Shown in pieces: positions 24,745-32,409 of a stretch of DNA of 37,638 nucleotides (its first letter is position 1; every line of letters begins with the position of its first letter). The position numbers and the translations under genes were made by a program. Location of the stretch: contig CALMGU010000157.1 of the NCBI GenBank assembly GCA_937865685.1, positions 1 through 37,638 of the forward strand, read 5' to 3'. The notes under the pieces are model-generated. The model made no database searches. It saw only the letters and a program-made list of their open reading frames with translations, and was not told the origin of the DNA. Origin of the DNA: an uncultured Alphaproteobacteria bacterium. Lineage in GTDB: Bacteria; Pseudomonadota; Alphaproteobacteria; Micropepsales; Micropepsaceae.

Positions 24745-25953
24745 ATGTCCGCACCCAGCCGCCGCGCCCTGCTTGCGCAAGCAGGCAGCATGTTGGCACT
24801 GGCTTCCACATCCAGCCTTGCCGCGACGGGCCCCGACTTCGCGTTTCCCGGCGGCAACGGAGCGCGCCCGTTGGCAAAAGACTTTCCGCAAAAAGGCAGC
24901 ATGGTGCTCCAGCGCAGCCGGCCGCCCTTGCTGGAAACACCTTTCACCGATTTCGATTCCGGCGTCTTCACGCCCAACGAGAAATTCTTCGTGCGCTGGC
25001 ACTGGGCGCCGCCGTCGGACGTGGATACTGCTTCCTTCCGCTTGAAGGTGCATGGCCAGGTGGAACGGGAATTGTCGCTCTCGCTGTCCGAGTTGGCGCA
25101 ATTCCAGAGAGTCGAAATCGCCGCCGTCAATCAATGTTCGGGCAATTCGCGCGGCTTCTTCGAGCCTCGTGTTCCCGGCGCCCAATGGGGCAATGGCGGG
25201 ATGGGCAATGCCCGTTGGACGGGCGTGCGCCTCAGCGATGTGCTGGACAAGGCGGGCGTGAAATCCGGCGCCGTGGCGGCGCGGTTCAGCGGGCTTGACC
25301 AGCCCACCGTCAGCGAAGGGCCCTGGTTCCGCAAGTCGCTGAATATCGACCGCGCGCGCCAGCCCGAAGTGATCATCGCCACCGCGATGAACGGCAAGCC
25401 GCTGCCCATGCTCAACGGATATCCCATCCGCCTGGTGGTGCCGGGCTGGTATTCGACCTATTGGATCAAGGCGCTGAACGATGTCGAACTTCTGGATGCA
25501 CCCGACGACAATTACTGGATGAAGACCGCCTATCTTATTCCCGACACGCCGCATGCCGACATCAAACCCGGACAGGCGGGTGTGACCATGGTGCCGATCA
25601 ACCGGATGGTGCCGCGGTCCTTCATCACCAATCTGGGCGCGGGCGCAAAGTTGAAGGCGCGCTCCAGCGCCGCCTTGCGCGGTCTTGCCATGGGCGGGGA
25701 TTGCGGCGTCGCCAAAGTGGAAGTGTCGGCCGATGGCGGCCAGACCTGGAGCGATGCCAAGCTGGGCCGCGACGAAGGGCCATACAGTTTCCGGCAATGG
25801 ATGACGAAGATCAGGATGCCGGACGCCGGGACCGCGATGCTTGCGGTTCGCTGCACCAATACCAAGGGCGAGGTGCAGCCCGACAAGGCCAACTGGAATC
25901 CTTCCGGCTTCATGCGCAATGTGGTGGAACGCTTGTCCGTGACGGTGATCTGA
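24745..25953 (+). CDS. sorA: SorA-like molybdenum sulfite dehydrogenase
   Basis: The protein has 402 residues starting after a GGGAG site. Its N-terminus SRRALLAQAGSML is a Tat-type signal. The Mo ligand is Cys131 in VNQCSGNSRG, the CxGNxR form of sulfite oxidases, with GPWFRKSLNIDRA and NGYPIRLVVPGWYSTYWIK further on; the C-terminal domain contains VEVSADGGQTWSDA. A one-base gap separates it from the small cytochrome gene, the usual sorA-sorB order. It is divergent from the SoxC-like gene and clearly different from it, so the window has two sulfite dehydrogenases. Preference for sulfite is inferred from the family. Confidence 0.9.
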   Translation: MSAPSRRALLAQAGSMLALASTSSLAATGPDFAFPGGNGARPLAKDFPQKGSMVLQRSRPPLLETPFTDFDSGVFTPNEKFFVRWHWAPPSDVDTASFRLKVHGQVERELSLSLSELAQFQRVEIAAVNQCSGNSRGFFEPRVPGAQWGNGGMGNARWTGVRLSDVLDKAGVKSGAVAARFSGLDQPTVSEGPWFRKSLNIDRARQPEVIIATAMNGKPLPMLNGYPIRLVVPGWYSTYWIKALNDVELLDAPDDNYWMKTAYLIPDTPHADIKPGQAGVTMVPINRMVPRSFITNLGAGAKLKARSSAALRGLAMGGDCGVAKVEVSADGGQTWSDAKLGRDEGPYSFRQWMTKIRMPDAGTAMLAVRCTNTKGEVQPDKANWNPSGFMRNVVERLSVTVI

Positions 25954-25954
25954 G

Positions 25955-26275
25955 ATGCGTATTCTTGCGGCGGCCTTGATAGGAAGCGTGACGGCGACGG
26001 CGGCCATGGCCGCGCCCGCGCCGGCTTTCAAAAGCCGGACGATTGAACTGCCCGCCGACGCGGCCGTGTTTCCCGACGGCCCCAATGTCAAAGTGATGAC
26101 GCAGAATTGCCTGGCTTGCCATTCCGCCGACATGGTGCTGGACCAGCCGCTGTTGCCGCGCGCCACCTGGGCAGCGGAAGTCACCAAGATGCGCAACGTC
26201 TATAAAGCGCCGGTCAGCGACGCCGACGCGGCCCTGATCGTGGATTATCTGGCCGCGACCCATTCCCCGCCTTGA
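25955..26275 (+). CDS. sorB: SorB-like monohaem cytochrome c
   Basis: This 106-residue protein has a signal peptide (MRILAAALIGSVTATAAMA) and one haem site, CLACH at 52-56. It is followed by SADMVLDQPLLPRATWAAEVTKMRNVYKAP, which matches the small cytochrome subunit of the SorAB sulfite dehydrogenase; the axial Met is probably the one in EVTKM. It should accept electrons from the SorA protein in the periplasm. The gene starts one base after the sorA stop, giving near-certain co-expression. Length and order both fit SorB. Confidence 0.88.
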   Translation: MRILAAALIGSVTATAAMAAPAPAFKSRTIELPADAAVFPDGPNVKVMTQNCLACHSADMVLDQPLLPRATWAAEVTKMRNVYKAPVSDADAALIVDYLAATHSPP

Positions 26276-26323
26276 GCCATCTTTGGGCTTGATTGCCGGG
26301 CCGGGGCGTAAGACAAGCCCGCC

Positions 26324-28129
26324 ATGGCGCCCCTGCTTTTCCTGAAAGACATTCATATCCGCTTCGGCAACACCGTTCTGCTGGATGGCGCGGAACTCAG
26401 CGTGGGCGAAGGCGAGCGGCTGTGCCTGGTGGGCCGCAACGGATCGGGCAAATCGACCCTGCTCAAGATCGCGGCCGGGATGATCGAGGCGGACAGCGGC
26501 GAGCATTTCGCCCAGCCCGGCGCCACCATCCGCTATCTGCCGCAGGAGCCGAACCTCGCCGGCTATGCCACCACCCATGACTATGTCGAGGCGGGGCTGC
26601 AGCCGGGCGATGATCCCAACCGGGCTTATTATCTGCTGGGTCATCTGGGGCTGACCGGGCAGGAAGCGCCGTCGAACCTGTCGGGCGGCGAAGCGCGCCG
26701 TGCCGCGCTGGCGCGGGTGCTGGCGCCCAGGCCCGATATTCTGCTTCTGGACGAGCCCACCAACCATCTGGATCTGCCCGCCATCGAGTGGCTGGAAAGC
26801 GAACTCAAATCCATGCGGGGCGCGCTGGTCTTGATCAGCCATGACCGGCGCTTCCTGGAGAATCTCTCCCGCGCGGTGGTGTGGCTGGACCGGGGCCAGA
26901 CAAAGCGGTTGGACCAGGGTTTCGGCGCGTTCGAGAATTGGCGCGACACGGTGCTGGAGCAGGAAGAGATCGAGCGTCACAAGCGCGACCGCAAGATCGC
27001 CAACGAACTGGATTGGCTCACCCATGGCCGCAGCGCCCGGCGCAAGCGCAACCAGGGCCGGCTGGCGCGGCTGAACAGCCTGCGCAAGGGCCGGCGGGAA
27101 GAATTGAAAAGCATGGGCACGGTGAAGATGGAGGCGCTGGAAGGCGGCACCTCCGGCACCAAAGTGATCGATGCCAAGGGCATCGCCAAAAGCTTCGGCG
27201 ACAAGCTGGTGATCCGCGACTTTAACCTGCGCATCCATCGCGGCGACCGGATCGGCATTGTCGGCCCCAATGGCGCGGGCAAGACCACCTTGATCAAGCT
27301 TTTGACCGGCGAGCTTCAGCCCGATGTCGGCAATGTGAAATTGGGCACGGGACTGGAAATGGCCAAGCTGGACCAGAACCGCGCCGCGCTCCATCCGGAA
27401 GACAATCTTGCCGATGCGCTTACCGGCGGCGGCAGCGACACCGTCTTTGTCGGCGGCAAGCCGCGCCATGTGGTCAGCTATATGCAGGATTTTCTGTTCA
27501 CCCCCGCCCAGGCGCGCACGCCGGTCAAGGTTCTATCGGGGGGCGAGCGGGCACGGCTGCTGCTGGCCAGGCTCTTCGCCATTCCTTCCAACTTCTTGGT
27601 GCTGGACGAACCCACCAACGATCTGGATCTGGAAACGCTGGATCTCCTGGAAGAAGTGGTGGGCGATTATCCGGGCACCGCGCTGGTGGTGAGCCATGAC
27701 CGCGATTTCCTGGACCGGGTGGCGACCATGATCGTGATGTCGGAAGGCGAAGGGCGTTTTTCGGTCTATGCCGGGGGGTATTCGGACATGGTGGCCCAGC
27801 GGGGCCTGGGTGTGGTCAAGCCCGCCGCCAGGCCGCAAGCCAAAAGTGAAGACAAAAAACCTGCGTCCGCCAGACCGCCGCGCGAAGCCATCGCCAAATT
27901 GTCCTTTTCCGACCAGCACGCACTGAAAACCTTGCCGGACCAGATCGAAGTGCAAAACAAGCAGATCGCGGCACTGCAGAAAGAATTGTCCGACCCCAAG
28001 CTTTACGCCAGCAATGCCGCAAGATTCACCATGCTTTCGGGCCAGTTGGCGGAATTGGCGGCCAAGCGCGATGCCAATGAAGAACTCTGGCTGGCGCTGG
28101 AGATGAAGCGCGAAGCGCTGGAAAGCTGA
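26324..28129 (+). CDS. uup: ABC-F family ATPase, Uup-like
   Basis: This 601-residue soluble protein has two ATP-binding cassettes and no membrane domain, as in the ABC-F family. Walker A sites are GRNGSGKST (37-45) and GPNGAGKTT in the second half; signatures are LSGGEARRA and LSGGERARL; Walker B regions end in DEPTNHLD and DEPTNDLD. The linker between domains is charged and helical. A C-terminal region with EDKKPASARPPREA and a coiled coil to the end is typical of Uup, which acts on ribosomes or branched DNA. It stands alone, with 48 bases to the sorB gene before it. Confidence 0.93.
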   Translation: MAPLLFLKDIHIRFGNTVLLDGAELSVGEGERLCLVGRNGSGKSTLLKIAAGMIEADSGEHFAQPGATIRYLPQEPNLAGYATTHDYVEAGLQPGDDPNRAYYLLGHLGLTGQEAPSNLSGGEARRAALARVLAPRPDILLLDEPTNHLDLPAIEWLESELKSMRGALVLISHDRRFLENLSRAVVWLDRGQTKRLDQGFGAFENWRDTVLEQEEIERHKRDRKIANELDWLTHGRSARRKRNQGRLARLNSLRKGRREELKSMGTVKMEALEGGTSGTKVIDAKGIAKSFGDKLVIRDFNLRIHRGDRIGIVGPNGAGKTTLIKLLTGELQPDVGNVKLGTGLEMAKLDQNRAALHPEDNLADALTGGGSDTVFVGGKPRHVVSYMQDFLFTPAQARTPVKVLSGGERARLLLARLFAIPSNFLVLDEPTNDLDLETLDLLEEVVGDYPGTALVVSHDRDFLDRVATMIVMSEGEGRFSVYAGGYSDMVAQRGLGVVKPAARPQAKSEDKKPASARPPREAIAKLSFSDQHALKTLPDQIEVQNKQIAALQKELSDPKLYASNAARFTMLSGQLAELAAKRDANEELWLALEMKREALES

Positions 28130-28158
28130 CTTTTCCGTCACAAAATCTCCCATCTCGC

Positions 28159-28183
28159 GGAACGCCCTTCTTTCCTGCCCGTT
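28159..28183 (+). promoter_or_regulatory. Probable EcfG (general stress) promoter, GGAAC-N16-CGTT
   Basis: GGAAC at 28159-28163 and CGTT at 28180-28183 are separated by exactly 16 bases, matching the GGAAC-N16/17-CGTT consensus of EcfG/SigT promoters of Alphaproteobacteria. The gene start is 26 bases downstream at 28209, preceded by GGAGG. Transcription would begin about 28190, leaving a short leader. The match is exact, but two short boxes can arise by chance. Confidence 0.6.
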
Positions 28184-28208
28184 TTATTGGACAGGCCGGA
28201 GGTTTCCC

Positions 28209-28835
28209 ATGAAGCGGATGATGGTTGCAGGATTTGCCGGAGCCGCCGCGATGATGATTGGCGGCGCGTTGGGTGCGGTTTCGAGCCAAGACGTTTTTTC
28301 GCAGCCCAAACCGATTGTGGATGCAGGCGGCGGCGTGATGAATCCGATGGTCGGCGGGCAGGCCATGCTGGCGAACCGCAACCTCTTGGAAAACATCGCG
28401 GCTTCACCGGATCATACGATGCTGACGGCGGCGTTGCGTGATTCCGGCCTGGGCGATGCCCTGAAAGGACAAGGCCAATTCACGCTTTTCGCGCCCACCA
28501 ATATGGCGCTTTCCACCCTGCCGGCCAGGGCAATGGGAGAGAATAAGGCGCAGCTGGCACGCATGATCAGTTATCTGATGGTGCCGGGAAAATATGACTC
28601 CAGGGCTTTGCTCAAGGCGATTGGCGAAGGTGGCGGCCAGGCCAAGCTGCGTACGGTCGAAGGCGGCGTGCTGGTGGCCCGCATGAACGGCCCCACCAAT
28701 GTGATCCTGATGGACGAGAAAGGCGCCACGGCCGACATCGCCATCTATGATGTTTATGACAGGAATGGCGTGATGCATGTGATCGATCACATGCTGGAGC
28801 CGGGCATGGCGGCGCGGCAGGTGGCGTCGCGCTAG
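28209..28835 (+). CDS. Fasciclin (FAS1) domain protein, exported
   Basis: The protein has 208 residues with a hydrophobic export segment at the N-terminus (MMVAGFAGAAAMMIGGALGA). The FAS1 domain (about 55-205) shows NLLENIAASPDHTMLTAALRDSGLGDALKG, the H1 box FTLFAPTN and the H2 box GVMHVIDHMLEPG. FAS1 proteins take part in cell-surface adhesion or in envelope stability; in alphaproteobacteria they are often stress-induced. The probable EcfG promoter upstream supports stress control here. A GGAGG ribosome-binding site precedes the ATG. A strong hairpin terminator follows 20 bases after the stop. Confidence 0.9.
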   Translation: MKRMMVAGFAGAAAMMIGGALGAVSSQDVFSQPKPIVDAGGGVMNPMVGGQAMLANRNLLENIAASPDHTMLTAALRDSGLGDALKGQGQFTLFAPTNMALSTLPARAMGENKAQLARMISYLMVPGKYDSRALLKAIGEGGGQAKLRTVEGGVLVARMNGPTNVILMDEKGATADIAIYDVYDRNGVMHVIDHMLEPGMAARQVASR

Positions 28836-28854
28836 TCCCGTCTTTGTAAAAGAA

Positions 28855-28885
28855 AAAAAGCCGCGGGTTTGGCCCGCGGCTTTTT
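28855..28885. terminator. Bidirectional intrinsic terminator
   Basis: The stem AGCCGCGGG (28859-28867) pairs with CCCGCGGCT (28873-28881) around the loop TTTGG, flanked by an A-run on the left (28853-28859) and a T-run on the right (28881-28885). On either strand this reads as a GC-rich hairpin followed by U residues. It lies between the convergent fasciclin and thioredoxin-like genes and should end transcription of both. Confidence 0.92.
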
Positions 28886-28905
28886 GTTTGTCTTGAACCT
28901 GGCGG

Positions 28906-29439
28906 TTACTGCGGATTGGGATCGGTCCAGCGCGCCAGATAGTCGGCCAGGTCCTGCGGGGTCTGGCTGCGGGCTGTGGAGAGCGCGAAGACGCGGTCGC
29001 CATTGATCACCTTGTTGGTGCCGGGATCGACCACCAGGACCGTGGGCACGCCCTTCAGCCGGGTATTGTAGCCATAGCGGGCGCCGATCTGCGCATTCTT
29101 GTCGAAACGGCCGACATCGACCAGCGCGACTTCGTAATGCGAATCGACGAATTTCTTCATCTCCGGCACTTCCATCAGATTGTGGAGGATGATGCAGTCG
29201 GGGCACCAATTGCCGCCAAGATCGATCAGAAGAAGCTTCTTGCTCTTCTTGGCGCGGGCCAAGGCGTCGTCGACGACTTTGTCGGCGTTGGCGTCCTCGT
29301 CATAGACATGCTTTTCCACGATCGGCAATTCCGCCATCGTGTTGAACGGCATCTTCGGCGCGGGGGCCGCGGACGCGGCGCTGGACAACCCGGCAAGGGC
29401 AGCGGCGGCGAAAAGCATGGCAGTTGTTTTACGCATCAT
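28906..29439 (-). CDS. Thioredoxin-like protein, exported
   Basis: The protein has 177 residues with a signal peptide ending in SSAASAAPA. The thioredoxin fold has LLLIDLGGNWCPDC, with the redox pair C79/C82 in a WCPDC motif, and GVPTVLVVDPG carrying the cis-proline. It is likely a periplasmic thiol reductase or oxidase of the DsbE/TlpA-like group. Two ATG codons start it (29439 and 29436); GGAG is best spaced for the second. Its start overlaps the end of the M3 peptidase gene by 11 bases, so the genes SIMPL, M3 peptidase and this one form one transcription unit ending at the terminator. Confidence 0.88.
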   Translation of the reverse strand: MMRKTTAMLFAAAALAGLSSAASAAPAPKMPFNTMAELPIVEKHVYDEDANADKVVDDALARAKKSKKLLLIDLGGNWCPDCIILHNLMEVPEMKKFVDSHYEVALVDVGRFDKNAQIGARYGYNTRLKGVPTVLVVDPGTNKVINGDRVFALSTARSQTPQDLADYLARWTDPNPQ

Positions 29440-31456
29440 TTGTCTCCAATCCCCGGCCTTTCAGCAGGGCCTCTATCTCTGGGTCGCGGCCGCGAAAACT
29501 ACGGTAGGATTCTGTAAAATCCCGCGTCCCACCGGCAGAATAAATATGCTGATGTAGTTTCTTTGCAAGTGCAGGCGCGAAAGGATCCTTGGCTTCCCGA
29601 AAAGCTTCGAACCCATCCGCATCCAGAACCTCGGACCAGAGATAGGAATAATAGCCCGCGCTATAGCCTTCGCCCGCGAAGATATGGCCAAAATGCTGGG
29701 CCGCGTGACGGGGAACGATGCTGTCCGGCATGCCGATGGCGGCAAGAGATGCGCTCTCCAGCGCCAAAGTATCGCAATTCTCCAAATTTTTGCTGTGAAA
29801 ATCCAGGTCGGTAAAAGCGGAGGCCAAAAACTCCACCGTCTGGAAGCCCTGGTTGAAATGGCGGGCCGCAGTCAGCTTGTCCATCAGTGCGGCCGGCATG
29901 GGCTTGCCGGTCTGATAATGGCGGGCGAAGCGGGACAGCACTTGCGGCTCCTCCAGCCAGTGCTCGAACAGCTGCGAGGGCAACTCCACGAAATCGCGCG
30001 CCACATTGGTGCCGGAGAGGCGAGGGTAACGGACCTCGGACAGCAAACCATGCAGGGCATGGCCGAATTCGTGAAACACGGTGCGGGCATCGTCGAAGGA
30101 CAAGAGCGCCGGATCGCCCTTGATGAAATTGCAATTGTTGGTGATCAGCGGCAGCACCTCGCCATCCAGGCTTTGCTGGTCGCGCAGCGAGGACATCCAG
30201 GCGCCGCCCTGCTTGCCGGGGCGCGCGAAATAGTCGCCATAGAAAAGGCCGATGGTCTTGCCGTCCCGGCTCACGTCCCACACACGCACATCTGGATGAT
30301 AGACAGGGATGTCGGTGCGAGGCTGGAATGCGAGGCCGAACAATTTCGCGGCGGTGTCGAAAGCGGCCGCAATCATATTGTCCAGGGTGAGATAGGGCTT
30401 CAGCGCATCATCGTCGAAATCGTAACGGCGCTGGCGGAGCTTTTCGGCATAGTAACGCCAGTCCCAGGGCGCCAGGGGGAAATTGCCGCCTTCCTCCGCG
30501 ACCAATTCCTGCAAAGCCTCCTGTTCCTGAAGCGCGCGCTTGCGGGCGGGCGCCCAGACTTTGTCGAGCAGGGCGCGGGCGCGGGCCGGCGTGCCCGCCA
30601 TGCTGTCGGCGAGCTTGTAGGCGGCATAACTGTCATAGCCCAGCAGCCGCGCCTTTTCCGTCCTCAGCGACAGCGTTTCGGCCATCACCGCGCGATTGTC
30701 ATGGGCGCCGGGATTGCCGCCGCGCCGCACCCAGGCCTTGAACAGCTTCTCGCGCAGATCGCGGCTGTCGGCGGATTGAAGAAAGGGCTCGATGCTGGAG
30801 CGCGACAGCGTGACCGCATAGGCCGCTTCGATGCCGCGCTCTTTCGCCGTGGCGGCAAGCGCGTCGCGCAAGGAGAGAGGCACGCCGGCGATCTCGGCCT
30901 CGCCGAGCGGCTCGACATACGAGTCCTCATCCGCCAGGACATTCTGGGAGAATGCGGTGGAAAGCGTGGCCAGGCGCTGGTTGATCGCGTCCATCCGTGT
31001 CCGGGCTTCGGGCGAAAGCCGGGCGCCGGCGCGCACGAAATCCAGATGAATGCGCTCCAGGACCTTCACCGATTCCGGGTCAAGGCCAAGCTCCGCGCGC
31101 CGCTGCCAGACCATATCGAGGCGGACGAACAGGGCGGCGTTCAGGTAGATCGCGGTCCAATGCGCCGACAGGCGCGGCGCCATTTCCAGTTCGACCGCCT
31201 GCAGGGCGTCATTGGTGGCCGACCCGGCAAAGGTGTTGAAGACCGCGTCGATCCGGGCCAGCAATTTGCCGCTTCGTTCCAGCCCCACAACGGTGTTGGA
31301 AAAATCGGGCGGCGATGGATCGCTCGCGATGCGGGCTATTTCCGCATCGTGATCGGCCAATGCCAGGGCATAGGCCGGGGCGAAATGCTCCGGCTTAATG
31401 CGATCCAAAGGCGGGGCGCCGAACGGCGCGGTCCAGTCTTCCAATAACGGATTCAC
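29429..31456 (-). CDS. M3-family zinc metallopeptidase (oligopeptidase A/Dcp type)
   Basis: The protein has 675 residues, a normal length for M3A peptidases. The zinc site is HEFGH (H462, E463, H466) with the third ligand probably E491 in DFVELPSQ. Other family marks are the N-terminal NPLLEDWTAPFGAPPLDRIKPEHFAPAY region and the C-terminal HIFAGEGYSAGYYSYLWSEVLDADGFEAF region. It cleaves short peptides; no signal sequence is evident, so a cytoplasmic place is expected. The start is a GTG (31454-31456) that overlaps the stop of the SIMPL gene (GTGA), giving translational coupling. Confidence 0.93.
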   Translation of the reverse strand: MNPLLEDWTAPFGAPPLDRIKPEHFAPAYALALADHDAEIARIASDPSPPDFSNTVVGLERSGKLLARIDAVFNTFAGSATNDALQAVELEMAPRLSAHWTAIYLNAALFVRLDMVWQRRAELGLDPESVKVLERIHLDFVRAGARLSPEARTRMDAINQRLATLSTAFSQNVLADEDSYVEPLGEAEIAGVPLSLRDALAATAKERGIEAAYAVTLSRSSIEPFLQSADSRDLREKLFKAWVRRGGNPGAHDNRAVMAETLSLRTEKARLLGYDSYAAYKLADSMAGTPARARALLDKVWAPARKRALQEQEALQELVAEEGGNFPLAPWDWRYYAEKLRQRRYDFDDDALKPYLTLDNMIAAAFDTAAKLFGLAFQPRTDIPVYHPDVRVWDVSRDGKTIGLFYGDYFARPGKQGGAWMSSLRDQQSLDGEVLPLITNNCNFIKGDPALLSFDDARTVFHEFGHALHGLLSEVRYPRLSGTNVARDFVELPSQLFEHWLEEPQVLSRFARHYQTGKPMPAALMDKLTAARHFNQGFQTVEFLASAFTDLDFHSKNLENCDTLALESASLAAIGMPDSIVPRHAAQHFGHIFAGEGYSAGYYSYLWSEVLDADGFEAFREAKDPFAPALAKKLHQHIYSAGGTRDFTESYRSFRGRDPEIEALLKGRGLETNDA

Positions 31457-32154
31457 TTGATCTCCCAGACGATGGTGATGTCGGCATTGACGCTTTGCTC
31501 GCCAAGTGCCACCGGCACGGCCTTGTCGCGCATCATCATCGGCGCGGCGGCATACATCGGCCGCGGTCCTTCATTGCCGGCTTCGGCGATGGAGAGAATC
31601 GAACCCAGGCCCACACCCGCAGCCTTGGCGAAGGTTTCGGCTTTCGCGCGCGCTTCCGCCACGGCGGCCGCCCGCGCCTGGGCCACAAGCGCCGTATCGT
31701 TGCGGATCGAGAAGCTGACGCCATTCATCTGATTGGCGCCCGCCGTCACCAGGGCGTCGAGGGTGGCGCCCAGCTTGCCGACATCTTCCAGCCGCACCTC
31801 GACCTGGTTGTTGGCCTGATAGCCGGTGATGCGGGGTGCCTGGCCGTTGCCGCTGGCATATTGAGGCGAGATCGAGAAATTCGATGTCTGAATGTCCTTT
31901 TCGGGCACGCCCAGTTTTTTGAGCGCGGCCATCACGCCCTGCATGCGGGTGGTGTTGGCGGAAAGCGCCGCGGCGGCGGTCGGCGCCTGCGCGCTCACCC
32001 CGGCCGACAGCATGGCGGTGTCGGGAACGGCGCGGGCCTCGCCATGACCGCTCATGGTGATGATGCGGGGCGGGGGCGTGTTTTGCGCGGCCGCCAGCTG
32101 GGGCGTGCAAAGGGCCAGAGCCAGAGCCGGGATGGTCCATAACCGGATTTGCAT
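31453..32154 (-). CDS. SIMPL (DUF541) domain protein, exported
   Basis: The protein has 233 residues with a signal peptide (MQIRLWTIPALALALCTPQLAAAQ). The rest is a SIMPL domain: ITMSGHGEARAVPDTAMLSAGV, then KLGVPEKDIQTSNFSISPQY, EVRLEDVGKLGATLDALV, and AKAETFAKAAGVGLGSILSIAEAG. Family members form periplasmic ring-like assemblies and affect oxidative stress resistance, but the mechanism is not well defined. A strong AAGGAG lies upstream. It heads a three-gene unit with the M3 peptidase and the thioredoxin-like protein. Confidence 0.9.
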   Translation of the reverse strand: MQIRLWTIPALALALCTPQLAAAQNTPPPRIITMSGHGEARAVPDTAMLSAGVSAQAPTAAAALSANTTRMQGVMAALKKLGVPEKDIQTSNFSISPQYASGNGQAPRITGYQANNQVEVRLEDVGKLGATLDALVTAGANQMNGVSFSIRNDTALVAQARAAAVAEARAKAETFAKAAGVGLGSILSIAEAGNEGPRPMYAAAPMMMRDKAVPVALGEQSVNADITIVWEIK

Positions 32155-32213
32155 GAAATTCTCCTTCCAAATCAGCCGGATGATGCCGGTCCAGCGAGGC
32201 GGAACTGAGGCAA

Positions 32214-32241
32214 TTGATGATTTCGTCCCGCCTGTTATACC
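32214..32241 (+). promoter_or_regulatory. Sigma-70-type promoter of the tRNA gene
   Basis: TTGATG (32214-32219) and TATACC (32236-32241) are separated by 16 bases, close to the -35 and -10 consensus. The first base of the tRNA is at 32252, ten bases after the -10 box, so transcription would start at or just before the tRNA. The match and location are good. Confidence 0.65.
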
Positions 32242-32251
32242 CGACGGCGGA

Positions 32252-32328
32252 GGGCCTGTAGCTCAGTTGGTTAGAGCTGACCGCTCATAACGGTTAGGTC
32301 GCAGGTTCGAGTCCTGCCGGGCCCACCA
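32252..32328 (+). tRNA. tRNA with CAT anticodon (Met elongator or Ile2)
   Basis: A complete cloverleaf is present: acceptor GGGCCTG with CGGGCCC (one G-T pair), D-arm GCTC/GAGC, anticodon stem GACCG/CGGTT with loop CTCATAA, variable loop AGGTC, T-stem GCAGG/CCTGC with loop TTCGAGT, discriminator A and encoded CCA. The anticodon CAT is at 32286-32288. This fits elongator tRNA-Met or tRNA-Ile2, in which the C is changed to lysidine; initiator tRNA is unlikely because the first acceptor pair is a normal G-C. The 3' end resembles a degenerate copy at 37603-37629. Confidence 0.93.
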
Positions 32329-32409
32329 ACATTTTGTTGTCCTGCGTTCGCTGGCGTCCGCGACCGCTAAAAAACCCCGTTCAAATCTGGAATTTTGTGC
32401 GCAGCCGGC

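Noticed and set aside
29684-31447. 587-residue open frame on the plus strand opposite the M3 peptidase gene
   Set aside because: No recognisable motif and strong Gly/Arg/Gln bias. The minus strand holds HEFGH and the complete M3 family pattern.
32201-32227. GGAAC-N18-CGTC before the tRNA
   Set aside because: Spacing is too long and the -10 box does not match; a good sigma-70 promoter is present instead.
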